Shown: piece by piece, positions 8,204 through 17,157 of the stretch
Layout of the letters: every line of letters begins with the position of its first letter
Numbering within the stretch: position 1 is the first letter of the stretch
From: an uncultured Alphaproteobacteria bacterium
GTDB lineage: Bacteria; Pseudomonadota; Alphaproteobacteria; RF32; CAG-239
Reading direction: 5' to 3'
Length of the DNA: 48,313 nt
Assembly: GCA_910577205.1 (NCBI GenBank)
Contig: CAJTMA010000016.1
Coordinates: forward strand, 1-48,313
Notes under the pieces: model-generated
Told to the model about the DNA's origin: nothing
Database searches by the model: none
Seen by the model: only the letters and a program-made list of their open reading frames with translations
Position numbers and translations under genes: made by a program

Positions 8204-11200
8204 ATGGGAATGATAAGAAAAATTTATAAATTGACACTTCCGGCTAAGGTTGGATTGTTTGTTGCTGCCTGCTTCGGTTTTAATATGTCTTTCATTTCCC
8301 CGCTTCAGGCGGAAGATGTAGAAAAAGTCTGCGCGGTTAAGTTCGAACCTTGCAAAATTGGCGGTGCGAAAGATTCCGAAAAGTTATATCACAAAAATCG
8401 AGTTTCAACAATGCAAACTGGGGGTCTTAATGCTGTTCCCGTGGAAAAATACACCAGAGTATCTGAGGAAGCTTGTTTAAGAAAAGGGACATCAAAGACA
8501 GCGGCATTTAATCATACAGTAAACGGAGAAAATTACAGAGAGCATCAAGGCATGGATGTCGGCGCTCCGGTAGGAACAAAAGTTACAGCAGCCGCAGACG
8601 GATGGATTGCCAAAGTTTACTCTTGCTATGGCGGCGGCGGCCAAGTGGTTGTCATGCGACACCACAAGGCTGGCGGCGGCTGCTATACATCAACCTATAT
8701 GCATTTGAGCTCAATTAACAAGGTAATCTCTGACAATGCGGGGAAAGAAGGCACAAAGATAAAAAAGGGAACTGTAATTGCTTTATCCGGCCGATCAAGC
8801 TGCAGCAACGGCAAATATATTCCTAATGAATATCCCCCTCACCTGCATATTGAACTTCGGGATGACCCCAATTGCAAGGATGAAAAAGGCCCTATTCTTA
8901 ATCCCGCCTGCAAATCCATTCAGGCTTTATGCGATGCGAATGCTCCGGTAACCGCAGAACCAATTACCGAATATACTCCGTGGAACGACGGTATGAAGCC
9001 ATCATTAGGGGCCAGCGCAACATTAAATGGCTGCGGTAAGATGTTCTCTGAAAATAATTTAGCAGAGCTTCACCAGCATGGCGAATCCGGAGGGAATCCA
9101 GGAGCATTTAACAAATGCGCCGCGAAAGATACATCCGGCGGCTGTTCATACGGGATATCCCAGTTTGCTTGTCTTCCCCAAAATAAAAACGCGGACGGAA
9201 CGATGACCGGGGGAACTGTCGGGGCTTATCTGAAATATATTAAACAAACAAATCCCTCCTTATATAAATCATTGGAAATTGGCGGTTCTCTGCAAAGTAC
9301 GATTAATGCGGCCTGTACCCCGCCGGCAACACAATTTGCCAGCAAATGGGCGGCAGCAGCGCAAAATGATGCCAGCGGATTTAAAGCTGATCAGCAAAAA
9401 TATCTGGATCATGAATTTTATGACGGAATAACGATTAACCAATCGGAATTAAGCGGAAATGCAAAAGGCATTACATTAAATGACTTCAAACGGTTTTCAC
9501 CCGAAATTCAAATGATGTTCTACGGAGTGTCTGTCGCTGCAGGTCCAGGAACCGGCCCAAGAAAAATGATTAATTATATCTTTGGCACAGGTGGTCCTTT
9601 ATCCAACAAAAAACCAGCTGATGTTACCGAAGAGGAATTAATAAAAGCTTGGTTCTCTGTATATCCTAAATTATGGGAGTCTAAATATCTGCCGGAGATG
9701 ACGAAGCGTGCGGCCAAAGAAGAAAAAATGGCTTTGGAATCGCTGGCAATTCGTAAAGAAGTAAAAAACGGCAAAACTTTGGAAGACGCCAGCAAAGCCG
9801 TAACCGGAAAACGCGCGTGCGATGAAGGCGAATATCCCGATGTTACCGTTAAGTCTGGAATTAGCGTTGGCAGTTCCGGAGGAGGAAGTTCCGGAGGAAG
9901 CGACAAGATTGGGAATGAATATAACGCCAATAAAGACTGTAGTGTGGAAAATTATCGAAATTCTTTCACCAGCTGTATCTTTTGCGATGTCTTCCGCGTA
10001 TTATTCAATACGGCCAGCTCCATTGCCAAAAAGTCTTTTAATGCTTTGGCTAACGGTGTCATGATATTGGTTTGCGTCGGATTTGCTATCTGGCTATGTT
10101 TGACAATTATGCCGTTTATCGCTGCAATGGAGCAAAAGAATCCCAGCATTTTGATTAAAACCATTTTGAATCAGGCATTCTTGATTTTAATTGTGGTAAC
10201 ACTGTTGCGAATGGATTCTGTCAAGTTCTTCCAGTTAGCGATGGAGCCGCTCTTTAATACCGGATTTAAAATGGCGCAGATGGTCAATTCCGGCTTTGAC
10301 GGGCAAACTTGTCAGAATAAATATGACATTTTGACTGAAGCGCAGGGAGCAGGTTTACCGGAAAGCATGGGTGTCAGTATTCTCTGCACCATTGAAACAA
10401 TTCAAGGGAAAATTTTGGATGTTATGGCTTTGGGGTCATCATCAATGTGCGTAGGCTTCTATCTCAAATCCTGGTTCAACCTGCCAATTTTCCCGCATTT
10501 AGGATATGTGTTTACCGGTATTTTACTGTGGCTTGCGGCATTTTTGCTGATGGTAATCTATCCTTTCCTGCTGATAGATTCCGTGCTGCAGCTTTGTATT
10601 GCCACGGCGTTGCTGCCAGCGGCTATAGGCTGTTATGCGTTTAAGTTCACCAACAAATATTCTAAAAAGGTGTGGGATACATTCCTGAACTGTATGTTTA
10701 ACTTCTTGTTCTTGGCGATTATCATATTTATTTTAACGAACGGATTAAGCCAAATTCTGCCGGTTGGTGAAATCTGGCAAGCCGGGACAGGCAGCAGTTA
10801 TGAAATTATTTTGGAAGAAATTCCTTGGTGGTCACCGAGATTCTTAAAGGTTATATTCTATATGCTCCTTGGCTGGGCTGTCTTAGGTGAAGCTAAATCC
10901 TTTGCCGGACAATTTTCCGGAGGAATCAGCGTTAATGATATCGGCTCAAAAGTCGGCGGGATGGCTGCAAATACCGCAACGCAAGGCGGAATCGGCGCAG
11001 TTAAAGGTTCTTACAAGGCTGCATCAAAAGTCGGCGGAGCGATTAAAGAGCGCGGGCGCGAAGCCTACAATAGTTATAAAACCAATCGCCGTGCTAACAA
11101 AATTCAAAACAGCAGCAAGGCGACTGTGGATGAAAACGGCAATATGGTTTTGCAACACCGGACCTGGACAGGACGCAAAGTCACCGACACATTGCAAATA

Positions 11201-11950
11201 GCGGCTGACGGAACTCGGACTGTCACACGGACGAAGCAGGCCATCTTCGGCAACAAAGCCCAAGCGGTATCGAATGACCAATTTATTCGGAATAAGAAGA
11301 GCTATGACAGTAACGGCAAGCTTATCCGTGAAGAAATGAGCATGAATACGGCTGCCGGAAAAACCTTGCTTAACCGAGACGGCACACGCAATGAAGTGGC
11401 TATTCACGCTATTCGCAGCGGCAGCGGTATGTCCAATGACGATATTGATAAAGCAATTATGAATCAAATGATGCAAGAGCGTATGGGAGATGTCCCCGGT
11501 GCGGATATGAATCAGGAATTTGCAGAAAGGAATGTTTCCCGTTCACTGGATGAATCCGGACGCGAAGTGTTTACTGTCACTCAGACCAACACGGACGGGT
11601 CGACCAGCATTTTCCAAATGACTAAAGGAAATAAGCGGGATATGCTGACCTACACTCGTATCTCTAAAAACGGTAAAGCCCAAAGTTATTCGTCTGACGG
11701 TATCATCAATAAAAAATCGTCTTATAAACTTTCACAAGACGGCAAAGTTGATGCTAAAAGCGTTAAAAACAACTATGCTTTTGCGAAAAACTTTAATTCG
11801 GCGCATACCCGTTCCATGGACAGCAACGGCCGGATGAACCGGAATATTCCTGCCGATGAAATCATGATGAGCGATGAGGATATGTTGCGTTTCCAAGAAC
11901 AAATTGCCACTTATGGCAAAGACCAGCCGATGGCTGAATTTGGTAAATAA
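8204..11950 (+). CDS. virB6: VirB6 fused to M23 peptidase and lysozyme-like domains
   Basis: ATG 8204 is preferred over GTG 8198 because AGCAGG (8191-8196) sits seven bases upstream. The product is about 1248 residues. After a signal peptide (ending LQAED), an M23/LytM domain spans roughly residues 100-225, with HQGMD (zinc His and Asp), TYMHLS and HLHIEL (second His pair), so all expected ligands are present. A lysozyme-like domain follows at about 277-480, with GESGGN and GGCSYGISQF; the Glu of ESGG is the likely acid. A Ser/Gly linker leads to CIFC near 590 and the VirB6 membrane core (about 600-900). The 300-residue tail has degenerate DGT/TVT strands. In classical systems wall cutting is done by separate VirB1. 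Here both activities seem tied to the channel. It is the last gene before the operon terminator. Confidence 0.85.
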   Translation: MGMIRKIYKLTLPAKVGLFVAACFGFNMSFISPLQAEDVEKVCAVKFEPCKIGGAKDSEKLYHKNRVSTMQTGGLNAVPVEKYTRVSEEACLRKGTSKTAAFNHTVNGENYREHQGMDVGAPVGTKVTAAADGWIAKVYSCYGGGGQVVVMRHHKAGGGCYTSTYMHLSSINKVISDNAGKEGTKIKKGTVIALSGRSSCSNGKYIPNEYPPHLHIELRDDPNCKDEKGPILNPACKSIQALCDANAPVTAEPITEYTPWNDGMKPSLGASATLNGCGKMFSENNLAELHQHGESGGNPGAFNKCAAKDTSGGCSYGISQFACLPQNKNADGTMTGGTVGAYLKYIKQTNPSLYKSLEIGGSLQSTINAACTPPATQFASKWAAAAQNDASGFKADQQKYLDHEFYDGITINQSELSGNAKGITLNDFKRFSPEIQMMFYGVSVAAGPGTGPRKMINYIFGTGGPLSNKKPADVTEEELIKAWFSVYPKLWESKYLPEMTKRAAKEEKMALESLAIRKEVKNGKTLEDASKAVTGKRACDEGEYPDVTVKSGISVGSSGGGSSGGSDKIGNEYNANKDCSVENYRNSFTSCIFCDVFRVLFNTASSIAKKSFNALANGVMILVCVGFAIWLCLTIMPFIAAMEQKNPSILIKTILNQAFLILIVVTLLRMDSVKFFQLAMEPLFNTGFKMAQMVNSGFDGQTCQNKYDILTEAQGAGLPESMGVSILCTIETIQGKILDVMALGSSSMCVGFYLKSWFNLPIFPHLGYVFTGILLWLAAFLLMVIYPFLLIDSVLQLCIATALLPAAIGCYAFKFTNKYSKKVWDTFLNCMFNFLFLAIIIFILTNGLSQILPVGEIWQAGTGSSYEIILEEIPWWSPRFLKVIFYMLLGWAVLGEAKSFAGQFSGGISVNDIGSKVGGMAANTATQGGIGAVKGSYKAASKVGGAIKERGREAYNSYKTNRRANKIQNSSKATVDENGNMVLQHRTWTGRKVTDTLQIAADGTRTVTRTKQAIFGNKAQAVSNDQFIRNKKSYDSNGKLIREEMSMNTAAGKTLLNRDGTRNEVAIHAIRSGSGMSNDDIDKAIMNQMMQERMGDVPGADMNQEFAERNVSRSLDESGREVFTVTQTNTDGSTSIFQMTKGNKRDMLTYTRISKNGKAQSYSSDGIINKKSSYKLSQDGKVDAKSVKNNYAFAKNFNSAHTRSMDSNGRMNRNIPADEIMMSDEDMLRFQEQIATYGKDQPMAEFGK

Positions 11951-11967
11951 ATAAGCGAATCCACTTA

Positions 11968-11997
11968 AATGCCGCCAATTTCAGGCGGCATTTTTTT
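11968..11997 (+). terminator. Rho-independent terminator of the virB6 operon
   Basis: The stem ATGCCGCC/GGCGGCAT (11969-11976 with 11984-11991) has a 7-base loop and is followed by a T-run. It lies about 20 bases after the stop of the last virB6 gene. Confidence 0.9.
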
Positions 11998-12018
11998 GTG
12001 AACTTCCGTAATAATAAT

Positions 12019-12047
12019 ATTTGTACACAAATTGTCTTTTTTTGTAC
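12019..12047. promoter_or_regulatory. Candidate operator, paired TTTGTAC motifs
   Basis: ATTTGT-AC-ACAAAT (12019-12032) is an inverted repeat with perfect 6-base arms. The half motif TTTGTAC recurs at 12041-12047, 21 bases after its first copy (12020-12026), about two helical turns. The position just upstream of the regulator's promoter suggests autoregulation by the double-HTH protein. That is inference. Confidence 0.4.
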
Positions 12048-12054
12048 TATTTTC

Positions 12055-12082
12055 TTGATTAATATAAAGCATATATTATGAT
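12055..12082 (+). promoter_or_regulatory. Candidate sigma70-type promoter of the regulator gene
   Basis: TTGATT (12055-12060) and TATGAT (12077-12082) are separated by 16 bases. The predicted start of transcription leaves a leader of about 40 bases before the ATG at 12130, which has AAAGGTGG upstream. Confidence 0.5.
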
Positions 12083-12129
12083 AACCATAAATTATGAAGT
12101 TGTGTTTATTACAATAAAGGTGGATTAAC

Positions 12130-13101
12130 ATGGAAGAAATTATTTTCCCTAATCAAATCAGAATGTACAGAAGACTTCGCGGACGTTCTATGCAAGAGCT
12201 TGCGGACCATTTGTCAGTCAGTCTTTCCGCTATTTCTAAAATTGAGAAAGGCTATCGCCGCGTTGACCAAGAACAGCTGGTTCGCGTTGCAGAATTTCTT
12301 GATTGCCCTTTACAGGACTTATTTGTAAATGAACAGAACTCTCAGCAGGAAGTTGTCCAATCCTGGCGCAGAGAACAAGAAAGAAGAAACAAAATTAACG
12401 AAAAAAGCGGCTTAAAAACGCTTGGTGCCGGTTTGCGCCAAATCCGCAATGAAAAGAATCTGACCTTGATTGAAGTTGCCGAAAGCGCTGATATGACTTT
12501 GTCTGTTTATCATCGTATTGAAATGGGACAGCGTGAAGTCTCGGACAAAGAATTTAAAAATATTGCTAAAGCCATCAATATGGCTCCTGAAGAACTGAAA
12601 GAGCAAATTAAGGCTTTGGAAGACAAAGGAATGCTGGAAGAAATCATTCAGCGGAACGATGCCAAATATAAGCTTCTGTCAACTCCGCGCGGCGCTATTT
12701 CCGCCTTTGGCACAGCTAATCAGGACGGCATTAAAATTTCTGTTTACGGCGTTGCTGGAAAAGACGGCGATGTAATTATTGAGTTTGGTCAGGAAACTAA
12801 AAAGGTTCAACGTCCGCCGCAACTCTACAGTAAAAAAGATGCTTATGCCGTTAACCTTTGCACCCGCCGTTTGGGCAGCCTGTTACCAACCCGTTCGATT
12901 TTGTTTGTTGATCCGCAGGATGTGGTTAGTGTCGGCGATATCGCAATCTATTACACCTCGGAAAAAGACGCTAAAATCGTCAGTATCCGTGAAGATGAAA
13001 ACGGAAAATTGTATGGTTTAAGATGGAATCCGGATGAAAGAACTGACATCAGCAATGATGACTTAAGTAATCTTCATAAAGTGGTGGCTATCTACCTTTA
13101 G
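12130..13101 (+). CDS. Double-XRE transcription regulator with degenerate S24/LexA-like C-terminus
   Basis: This 323-residue protein has two helix-turn-helix domains of the Cro/C1/XRE type. The first is at about residues 8-62 (MQELADHLSVSLSAISKIEKG), the second at about 98-155 (TLIEVAESADMTLSVYHRIEMG). The C-terminal third (about 205-323) follows the S24/LexA pattern (LPTRSILFVDP, SVGDIAIYY, KVVAIYL). The conserved G-D-S-M nucleophile motif is replaced by a stretch reading CTRRLGSLLP, so self-cleavage is doubtful and the domain may serve dimerisation or sensing. The gene has its own promoter and terminator and stands between the virB6 operon and the acidic-protein operon, so it is the obvious candidate regulator of the locus. 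Targets are not shown by the sequence, apart from the paired motif at 12019-12047. Confidence 0.85.
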   Translation: MEEIIFPNQIRMYRRLRGRSMQELADHLSVSLSAISKIEKGYRRVDQEQLVRVAEFLDCPLQDLFVNEQNSQQEVVQSWRREQERRNKINEKSGLKTLGAGLRQIRNEKNLTLIEVAESADMTLSVYHRIEMGQREVSDKEFKNIAKAINMAPEELKEQIKALEDKGMLEEIIQRNDAKYKLLSTPRGAISAFGTANQDGIKISVYGVAGKDGDVIIEFGQETKKVQRPPQLYSKKDAYAVNLCTRRLGSLLPTRSILFVDPQDVVSVGDIAIYYTSEKDAKIVSIREDENGKLYGLRWNPDERTDISNDDLSNLHKVVAIYL

Positions 13102-13104
13102 TAA

Positions 13105-13133
13105 AAAAACTCCGCAACTTGCGGAGTTTTTTT
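13105..13133 (+). terminator. Rho-independent terminator of the regulator gene
   Basis: The stem ACTCCGCA/TGCGGAGT (13109-13116 with 13120-13127) has a 3-base loop. It is flanked by an A-run on the left and a T-run on the right, so it could also work leftward. Confidence 0.9.
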
Positions 13134-13244
13134 ATTTTCCAACGGTTTCCCTGACTTTTATTAACCTGAAATTTACAACATCAGAGCTAAAATCAGTAAT
13201 ATGGATAGATTTTAAACTCATGAAATGTAGATTCGGATAATAAA

Positions 13245-16200
13245 GTGCTAGATACGGCCGGAAAAATAACTAAAAAGGACTACAATAAAATCGGGACAGA
13301 AGATGACCCGATTATTATTGCACAGCGCTTTTTAAATATTTTTCGCCAACTGCATATTTTCACCGCAGAACGCAAAGAAGCATTTAACCGGATGATTTTG
13401 GAGCAAACGCCGGAAGTTCGCGGAATGTTTGGCTCTCTTCCCGGCGGAGCTGTTTTGCAACAATATGTTGACGACCTGGAAGAAAAAAGCGGAATCATTC
13501 GCAGCTTTTCAGGTGCAATTCCGGGTGCAGAAAAGAATCCGCCACAAGCCCAGATTTTAGCGGCAGCCATGGCGGAAGCTAACGGCGGCACTCAGGCATT
13601 GTCCGGACAAGATAAAGCAGAAGCATCCCGATTGGCCGCGCAGGCCGCAGCAGAAGCTGCAGCTCAAGCAGCGGCGGCTGCTCAAGCTCAAATTGCCGCA
13701 CAAACCGCGCAGTTGCAACAAGCCATGGCTCAAATGCAAAAAGCAGCCCCTGCGACAAGCGGAACATCAACCATCACGACAGATGCCTCTTTTGCCAAGG
13801 AGATTGCCTCAGCCTTGAAAGAAGCGGTAACTATCAGCGATGACAACCGCAGAAAAGATTCTGAAGAAATGACAAAAACTTTGCTGGATTCTCAAAAGAA
13901 ACTTGCAGAGATTATGTTAATGAGCAGCCAGATACAGCAGCAATCTCAAGCCTCAGCAAACAGTAATGCCGCAGATGACAGAACATCGCAAACCAGAACT
14001 GTTTTTCAACCGATAAGTTCCACTTTGACCGCAGATGATTCTTTTGCCAAGGAGATTGCCTCGGCCTTAAAGGAAGCCATTGCCGCTACAGATGATAACC
14101 GTAAAAAAGAATCGCAGGAACTCACTCGCGCCATTGTTGATTCTCAAAACAAATTGGCTGAAATTATGGTGCAAAATAATTCAGCAACACTGGAAGCCCA
14201 AAACCGCCTGGCACAAATGCTGGTGCAGAATAACACAGCCAACAGCGCAACAAGCTCCAACAACAATGCCAATAATATTCAAATCAATACTGCGGCAACA
14301 TTTCCTCCGGTTGAAGAAATGGTTAGCGGTATTGTCAAAGTGCAATCTGAGCTCTTCAAAGAAATGGCCAAAACACAAACCAGCGAATTATCCGCAATTA
14401 TTACGCTGGCTTTGAAAGAGAGCCAACAGCTGTCAACTCAATCCATTATTACTGCCATTCGGGAAATGCAGAAAGAAAACCTGAAATTTCTGCAAATGCA
14501 TCCGGTTAATTATGCAGCACCGACACCGGCATCTGCACCTACCCCTCCGCCTGCGTCATCAGCCATGCCGGATTTTTCAGCACCCCCGGCAGAAACCCCC
14601 GAAACAACAGTTCTCTCTACGGATGACGATACGGACGAAATTCTAACACAATTCGGTGAAGAAGCCCCGCAAAAGAAGAAAAAGAAAAAAAAGAAGAAGA
14701 AAAAAAACAGCGATGGCATATCTTTGGATGGCATTGCTTCCTCCTTATTGGATAAAGTGAGCACACTGACAGATAAGGTGAGCAGCTTAAGCGGCAAAAA
14801 AATCTTTCAGGAAAAAGGCGGGGAAGAAAATTTTCTGCCTGAGGATTTGACCTCTGATATTTTTGCGGCAAAAACAGGCCATATTGATGCCGCTTCTACC
14901 GATGAAGCCTTCGCGGAAATTGGAGAGGCAGCGCTTTTACCCGAGGGCGATGCCGGCGAGTTGCTGAGCAAGGAAGCGGCGGCGGATGACAACGGCGCGT
15001 GGGTTTACAGCGAAGCCCCGGTTGAGGGTGATGCCGGCGAGCTGATGAGCGAGGAAGCGGCGGCGGATGACAACGGCGCGTGGGTTTACAGCGAAGCCCC
15101 GGCTGAGGGGGATGCCGGCGAGCTGATGAGCGAGGAAGCAGCGGCGGATAACGATAGCGCGTGGATTTACAGCGAAGCCCCAGCGGAGGGTAATGCCGGC
15201 GAGCTGCTGAGCGAAGAAGCGACGGCAGATGACAACAGCGCGTGGGTTTACAGCGAAGCCCCGGCCGAGGGTGATGCCGGCGAGCTGCTGAGTGAGGAAG
15301 CGGCGGCGGATGACAACAGCGCGTGGGTTTACAGTGAAGCCCCGGCCGAGGGTGATGCCGGCGAGTTGCTGAGCGAGGAAGCGGCAGCGGATGACGATAG
15401 CGCGTGGATTTACAGCGAAGCCCCGGCGGAGGGTGATGCCGGCGAGCTGATGAGCGAAGAAGCGGCGGCGGATGACAACGGCGCGTGGGTTTACAGCGAA
15501 GCCCCGGTTGAGGGTGATGCTAGCGAGCTGATGAGTGAGGAAGCGGCGGCGGATGACAATAGCGCATGGGTTTACAGCGAAGCCCCGGCTGAGGGTGATG
15601 CCGGCGAGCTGCTGAGCGAAGAAGCGGCAACTGAAGAAGATTGGGAATGGGAATATGAGGAAAACGAAGATGAAACACCCAGTATGTCAGCTTTAGCAGA
15701 TAATAGCGCTGCTGAACCGGAAGAAATGTCAGCCTCGGCCTCCCATGAAGAAGAATGGGAGTGGGACTACGAAGAAGTTTCTGAAGAAGAAGATGTATTA
15801 TCGGCAGCAGAAACACCTCAAGCTTTTACAGAAACCGGGAATGAAGAAGACGGTTGGGAATATGTTGAACTTCCGGAAGATGAGGCAGACGAAAATGCGG
15901 AGGGCGACTGGGAATATGTCGAAGTCCCCGAAGATGAAGCCGAAGGAGAATGGGACTATACGGAAGCGGCTGAAGATGACACCGCGGCGACACCAATGGC
16001 AGCCGAGGGCAGTGAAGAAGAATGGGAGTGGGACTATGAAGAAGTTTCAGAGGAAGATACTCCTGCGAATGGAGAAGCCAATCTCAGCGCTCCTGCAGAC
16101 AACGGGGAATTTATTTCTCAGCCTCAAGGCATATCCTTGGTAAATGAAGGCGACCCTTATCGTCCGGATAACAAATTACAACAAACCGGAGATTCTGAAA

Positions 16201-16382
16201 ATGCCTCTTTGAGCTCGATGTATAGCGGAGAAGTATATTTTCAGGATAATGTCTATAAACAGCAGGATGCCGATACATTACCGTTTGACCTTCCCGACAA
16301 TTTGGCAGACAGCACCGGATTTAGCGAATTTGAAGATAAAGATGATGCAAACGAGCCATACAAGCCGCAGGAAACCATATAG
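13245..16382 (+). CDS. Giant acidic repeat protein, function unknown
   Basis: The start is GTG 13245; a stop lies in frame at 13221 and no ATG intervenes, and the ribosome site is weak. The 1045-residue protein has no signal peptide or membrane helix. Regions in order: a small N-domain; an Ala/Gln coiled coil (about 120-165); two copies of a helical unit beginning SFAKEIASALKEA (about 180 and 267); a Pro-rich linker; a run of about a dozen lysines (DNA 14673-14705); and an array of 27-residue acidic repeats (residues 567-795). The final part is dominated by WEWDYEEVSEEE-type motifs, and the C-terminus is acidic. It is probably a cytoplasmic scaffold, chaperone-like hub or secreted substrate of the T4SS. 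None of these is proven. It heads the operon ending at 19172. Confidence 0.8.
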   Translation: MLDTAGKITKKDYNKIGTEDDPIIIAQRFLNIFRQLHIFTAERKEAFNRMILEQTPEVRGMFGSLPGGAVLQQYVDDLEEKSGIIRSFSGAIPGAEKNPPQAQILAAAMAEANGGTQALSGQDKAEASRLAAQAAAEAAAQAAAAAQAQIAAQTAQLQQAMAQMQKAAPATSGTSTITTDASFAKEIASALKEAVTISDDNRRKDSEEMTKTLLDSQKKLAEIMLMSSQIQQQSQASANSNAADDRTSQTRTVFQPISSTLTADDSFAKEIASALKEAIAATDDNRKKESQELTRAIVDSQNKLAEIMVQNNSATLEAQNRLAQMLVQNNTANSATSSNNNANNIQINTAATFPPVEEMVSGIVKVQSELFKEMAKTQTSELSAIITLALKESQQLSTQSIITAIREMQKENLKFLQMHPVNYAAPTPASAPTPPPASSAMPDFSAPPAETPETTVLSTDDDTDEILTQFGEEAPQKKKKKKKKKKKNSDGISLDGIASSLLDKVSTLTDKVSSLSGKKIFQEKGGEENFLPEDLTSDIFAAKTGHIDAASTDEAFAEIGEAALLPEGDAGELLSKEAAADDNGAWVYSEAPVEGDAGELMSEEAAADDNGAWVYSEAPAEGDAGELMSEEAAADNDSAWIYSEAPAEGNAGELLSEEATADDNSAWVYSEAPAEGDAGELLSEEAAADDNSAWVYSEAPAEGDAGELLSEEAAADDDSAWIYSEAPAEGDAGELMSEEAAADDNGAWVYSEAPVEGDASELMSEEAAADDNSAWVYSEAPAEGDAGELLSEEAATEEDWEWEYEENEDETPSMSALADNSAAEPEEMSASASHEEEWEWDYEEVSEEEDVLSAAETPQAFTETGNEEDGWEYVELPEDEADENAEGDWEYVEVPEDEAEGEWDYTEAAEDDTAATPMAAEGSEEEWEWDYEEVSEEDTPANGEANLSAPADNGEFISQPQGISLVNEGDPYRPDNKLQQTGDSENASLSSMYSGEVYFQDNVYKQQDADTLPFDLPDNLADSTGFSEFEDKDDANEPYKPQETI
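14943..15632 (+). repeat. 81-bp tandem repeat array (27-residue unit)
   Basis: Eight full units (14943-15590) and a partial ninth each start EGDAGEL and end AWVYSEAP. Units differ only at a few positions (LL/LM, DDN/DDD, V/I, G/S), which points to recent amplification by unequal recombination. The reading frame is kept in every unit, so copy number can change without frameshift. Confidence 0.95.
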
Positions 16383-16458
16383 TTGGGTAAAGCTTGGAGA
16401 AAGTAATTTACAAAAATCACCGGCTAAATTAAATTAGATAGAGAGTTAAGGAGCTGAT

Positions 16459-17157
16459 ATGGAACAGAACAACATCACAGAAACAGCAACAACGCCTAAT
16501 CCGCAGACTTCTGCTCCGCGGCAGGCTGCTCCTCAAGGGCAGACAGCTCCTGTTTCCGATGGAGCGCAACAGGCCTCTCCGCGCCCGGCTATGCCGCAAA
16601 ATGCGCCGCAGACAGCCCCTGCCAGCAAAGAAAGCCTGTGGTATTTGGATAATTATATTTTGCTTAAGGATTATTATGACCGGACGATTTCCCGAATAGC
16701 CGCACGCTGCGTCAGAATGGGAAACATCGCCATGGAAGAATATCCTTTTTACGGCTATATCCTTGATGTTTTGGAAGAAATCAGCGACACAGGCGATTAT
16801 ATTTTGCAGCATAAAGAACTCTATCCCTATGTTGAAAAGAAAATTGCCGGCGGTCTGCCTGCTTTGAAAAAGACGTTAGCGGAATATCAGGAAGAATTGC
16901 GTGCCAATTCTTCGCCTGAAATGATTAAAGAAGATGCTGCTGAAGTTGAAAAAATGAAAGAAGCCTTAGGCGCAATATCTCCGGCGGCAGATGATCCGAC
17001 AGCCGGTGCAGGAATGAGTATGGACCAGCTTATGGAAAAGCTTATGGCGCAGGATCAGGCTCAAAAAGAGATGAAAAAAGTAATTAAAATCAAAAAACCG
17101 GTCAGCCCGGACGGCGGACAAATCATCCCGCCGAAAAGTGAGAGTACGGAAGAATAA
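16459..17157 (+). CDS. Small helical protein with disordered N-terminus, function unknown
   Basis: The start is well set by AAGGAG at 16448-16453, five bases upstream. The 232-residue protein has no signal peptide or membrane helix. Residues 1-55 are Pro/Ala/Gln-rich and disordered. Residues about 58-160 form a helical domain (SLWYLDNYILLKDYYDRTI to LKKTLAEYQEELRAN). A Met/Lys-rich helix (MDQLMEKLMAQDQAQKEMKK) leads to a basic tail. It is probably cytoplasmic. Its stop overlaps the start of the secretin-like lipoprotein gene (TAATG at 17155-17159), so translation is coupled and the two products may work together. It could be an assembly factor or chaperone; I do not recognise the family. Confidence 0.75.
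   Translation: MEQNNITETATTPNPQTSAPRQAAPQGQTAPVSDGAQQASPRPAMPQNAPQTAPASKESLWYLDNYILLKDYYDRTISRIAARCVRMGNIAMEEYPFYGYILDVLEEISDTGDYILQHKELYPYVEKKIAGGLPALKKTLAEYQEELRANSSPEMIKEDAAEVEKMKEALGAISPAADDPTAGAGMSMDQLMEKLMAQDQAQKEMKKVIKIKKPVSPDGGQIIPPKSESTEE

Noticed and set aside
10970..11950. RHS/YD-repeat toxin tip on the VirB6-hydrolase fusion
   Set aside because: Only a few degenerate strands, no core-associated DPxG-type cleavage motif and no distinct toxin domain at the C-terminus.
14510..14871. Phe-rich open frames antisense to the lysine run
   Set aside because: Simple complement of the AAG/AAA run; no independent gene features.
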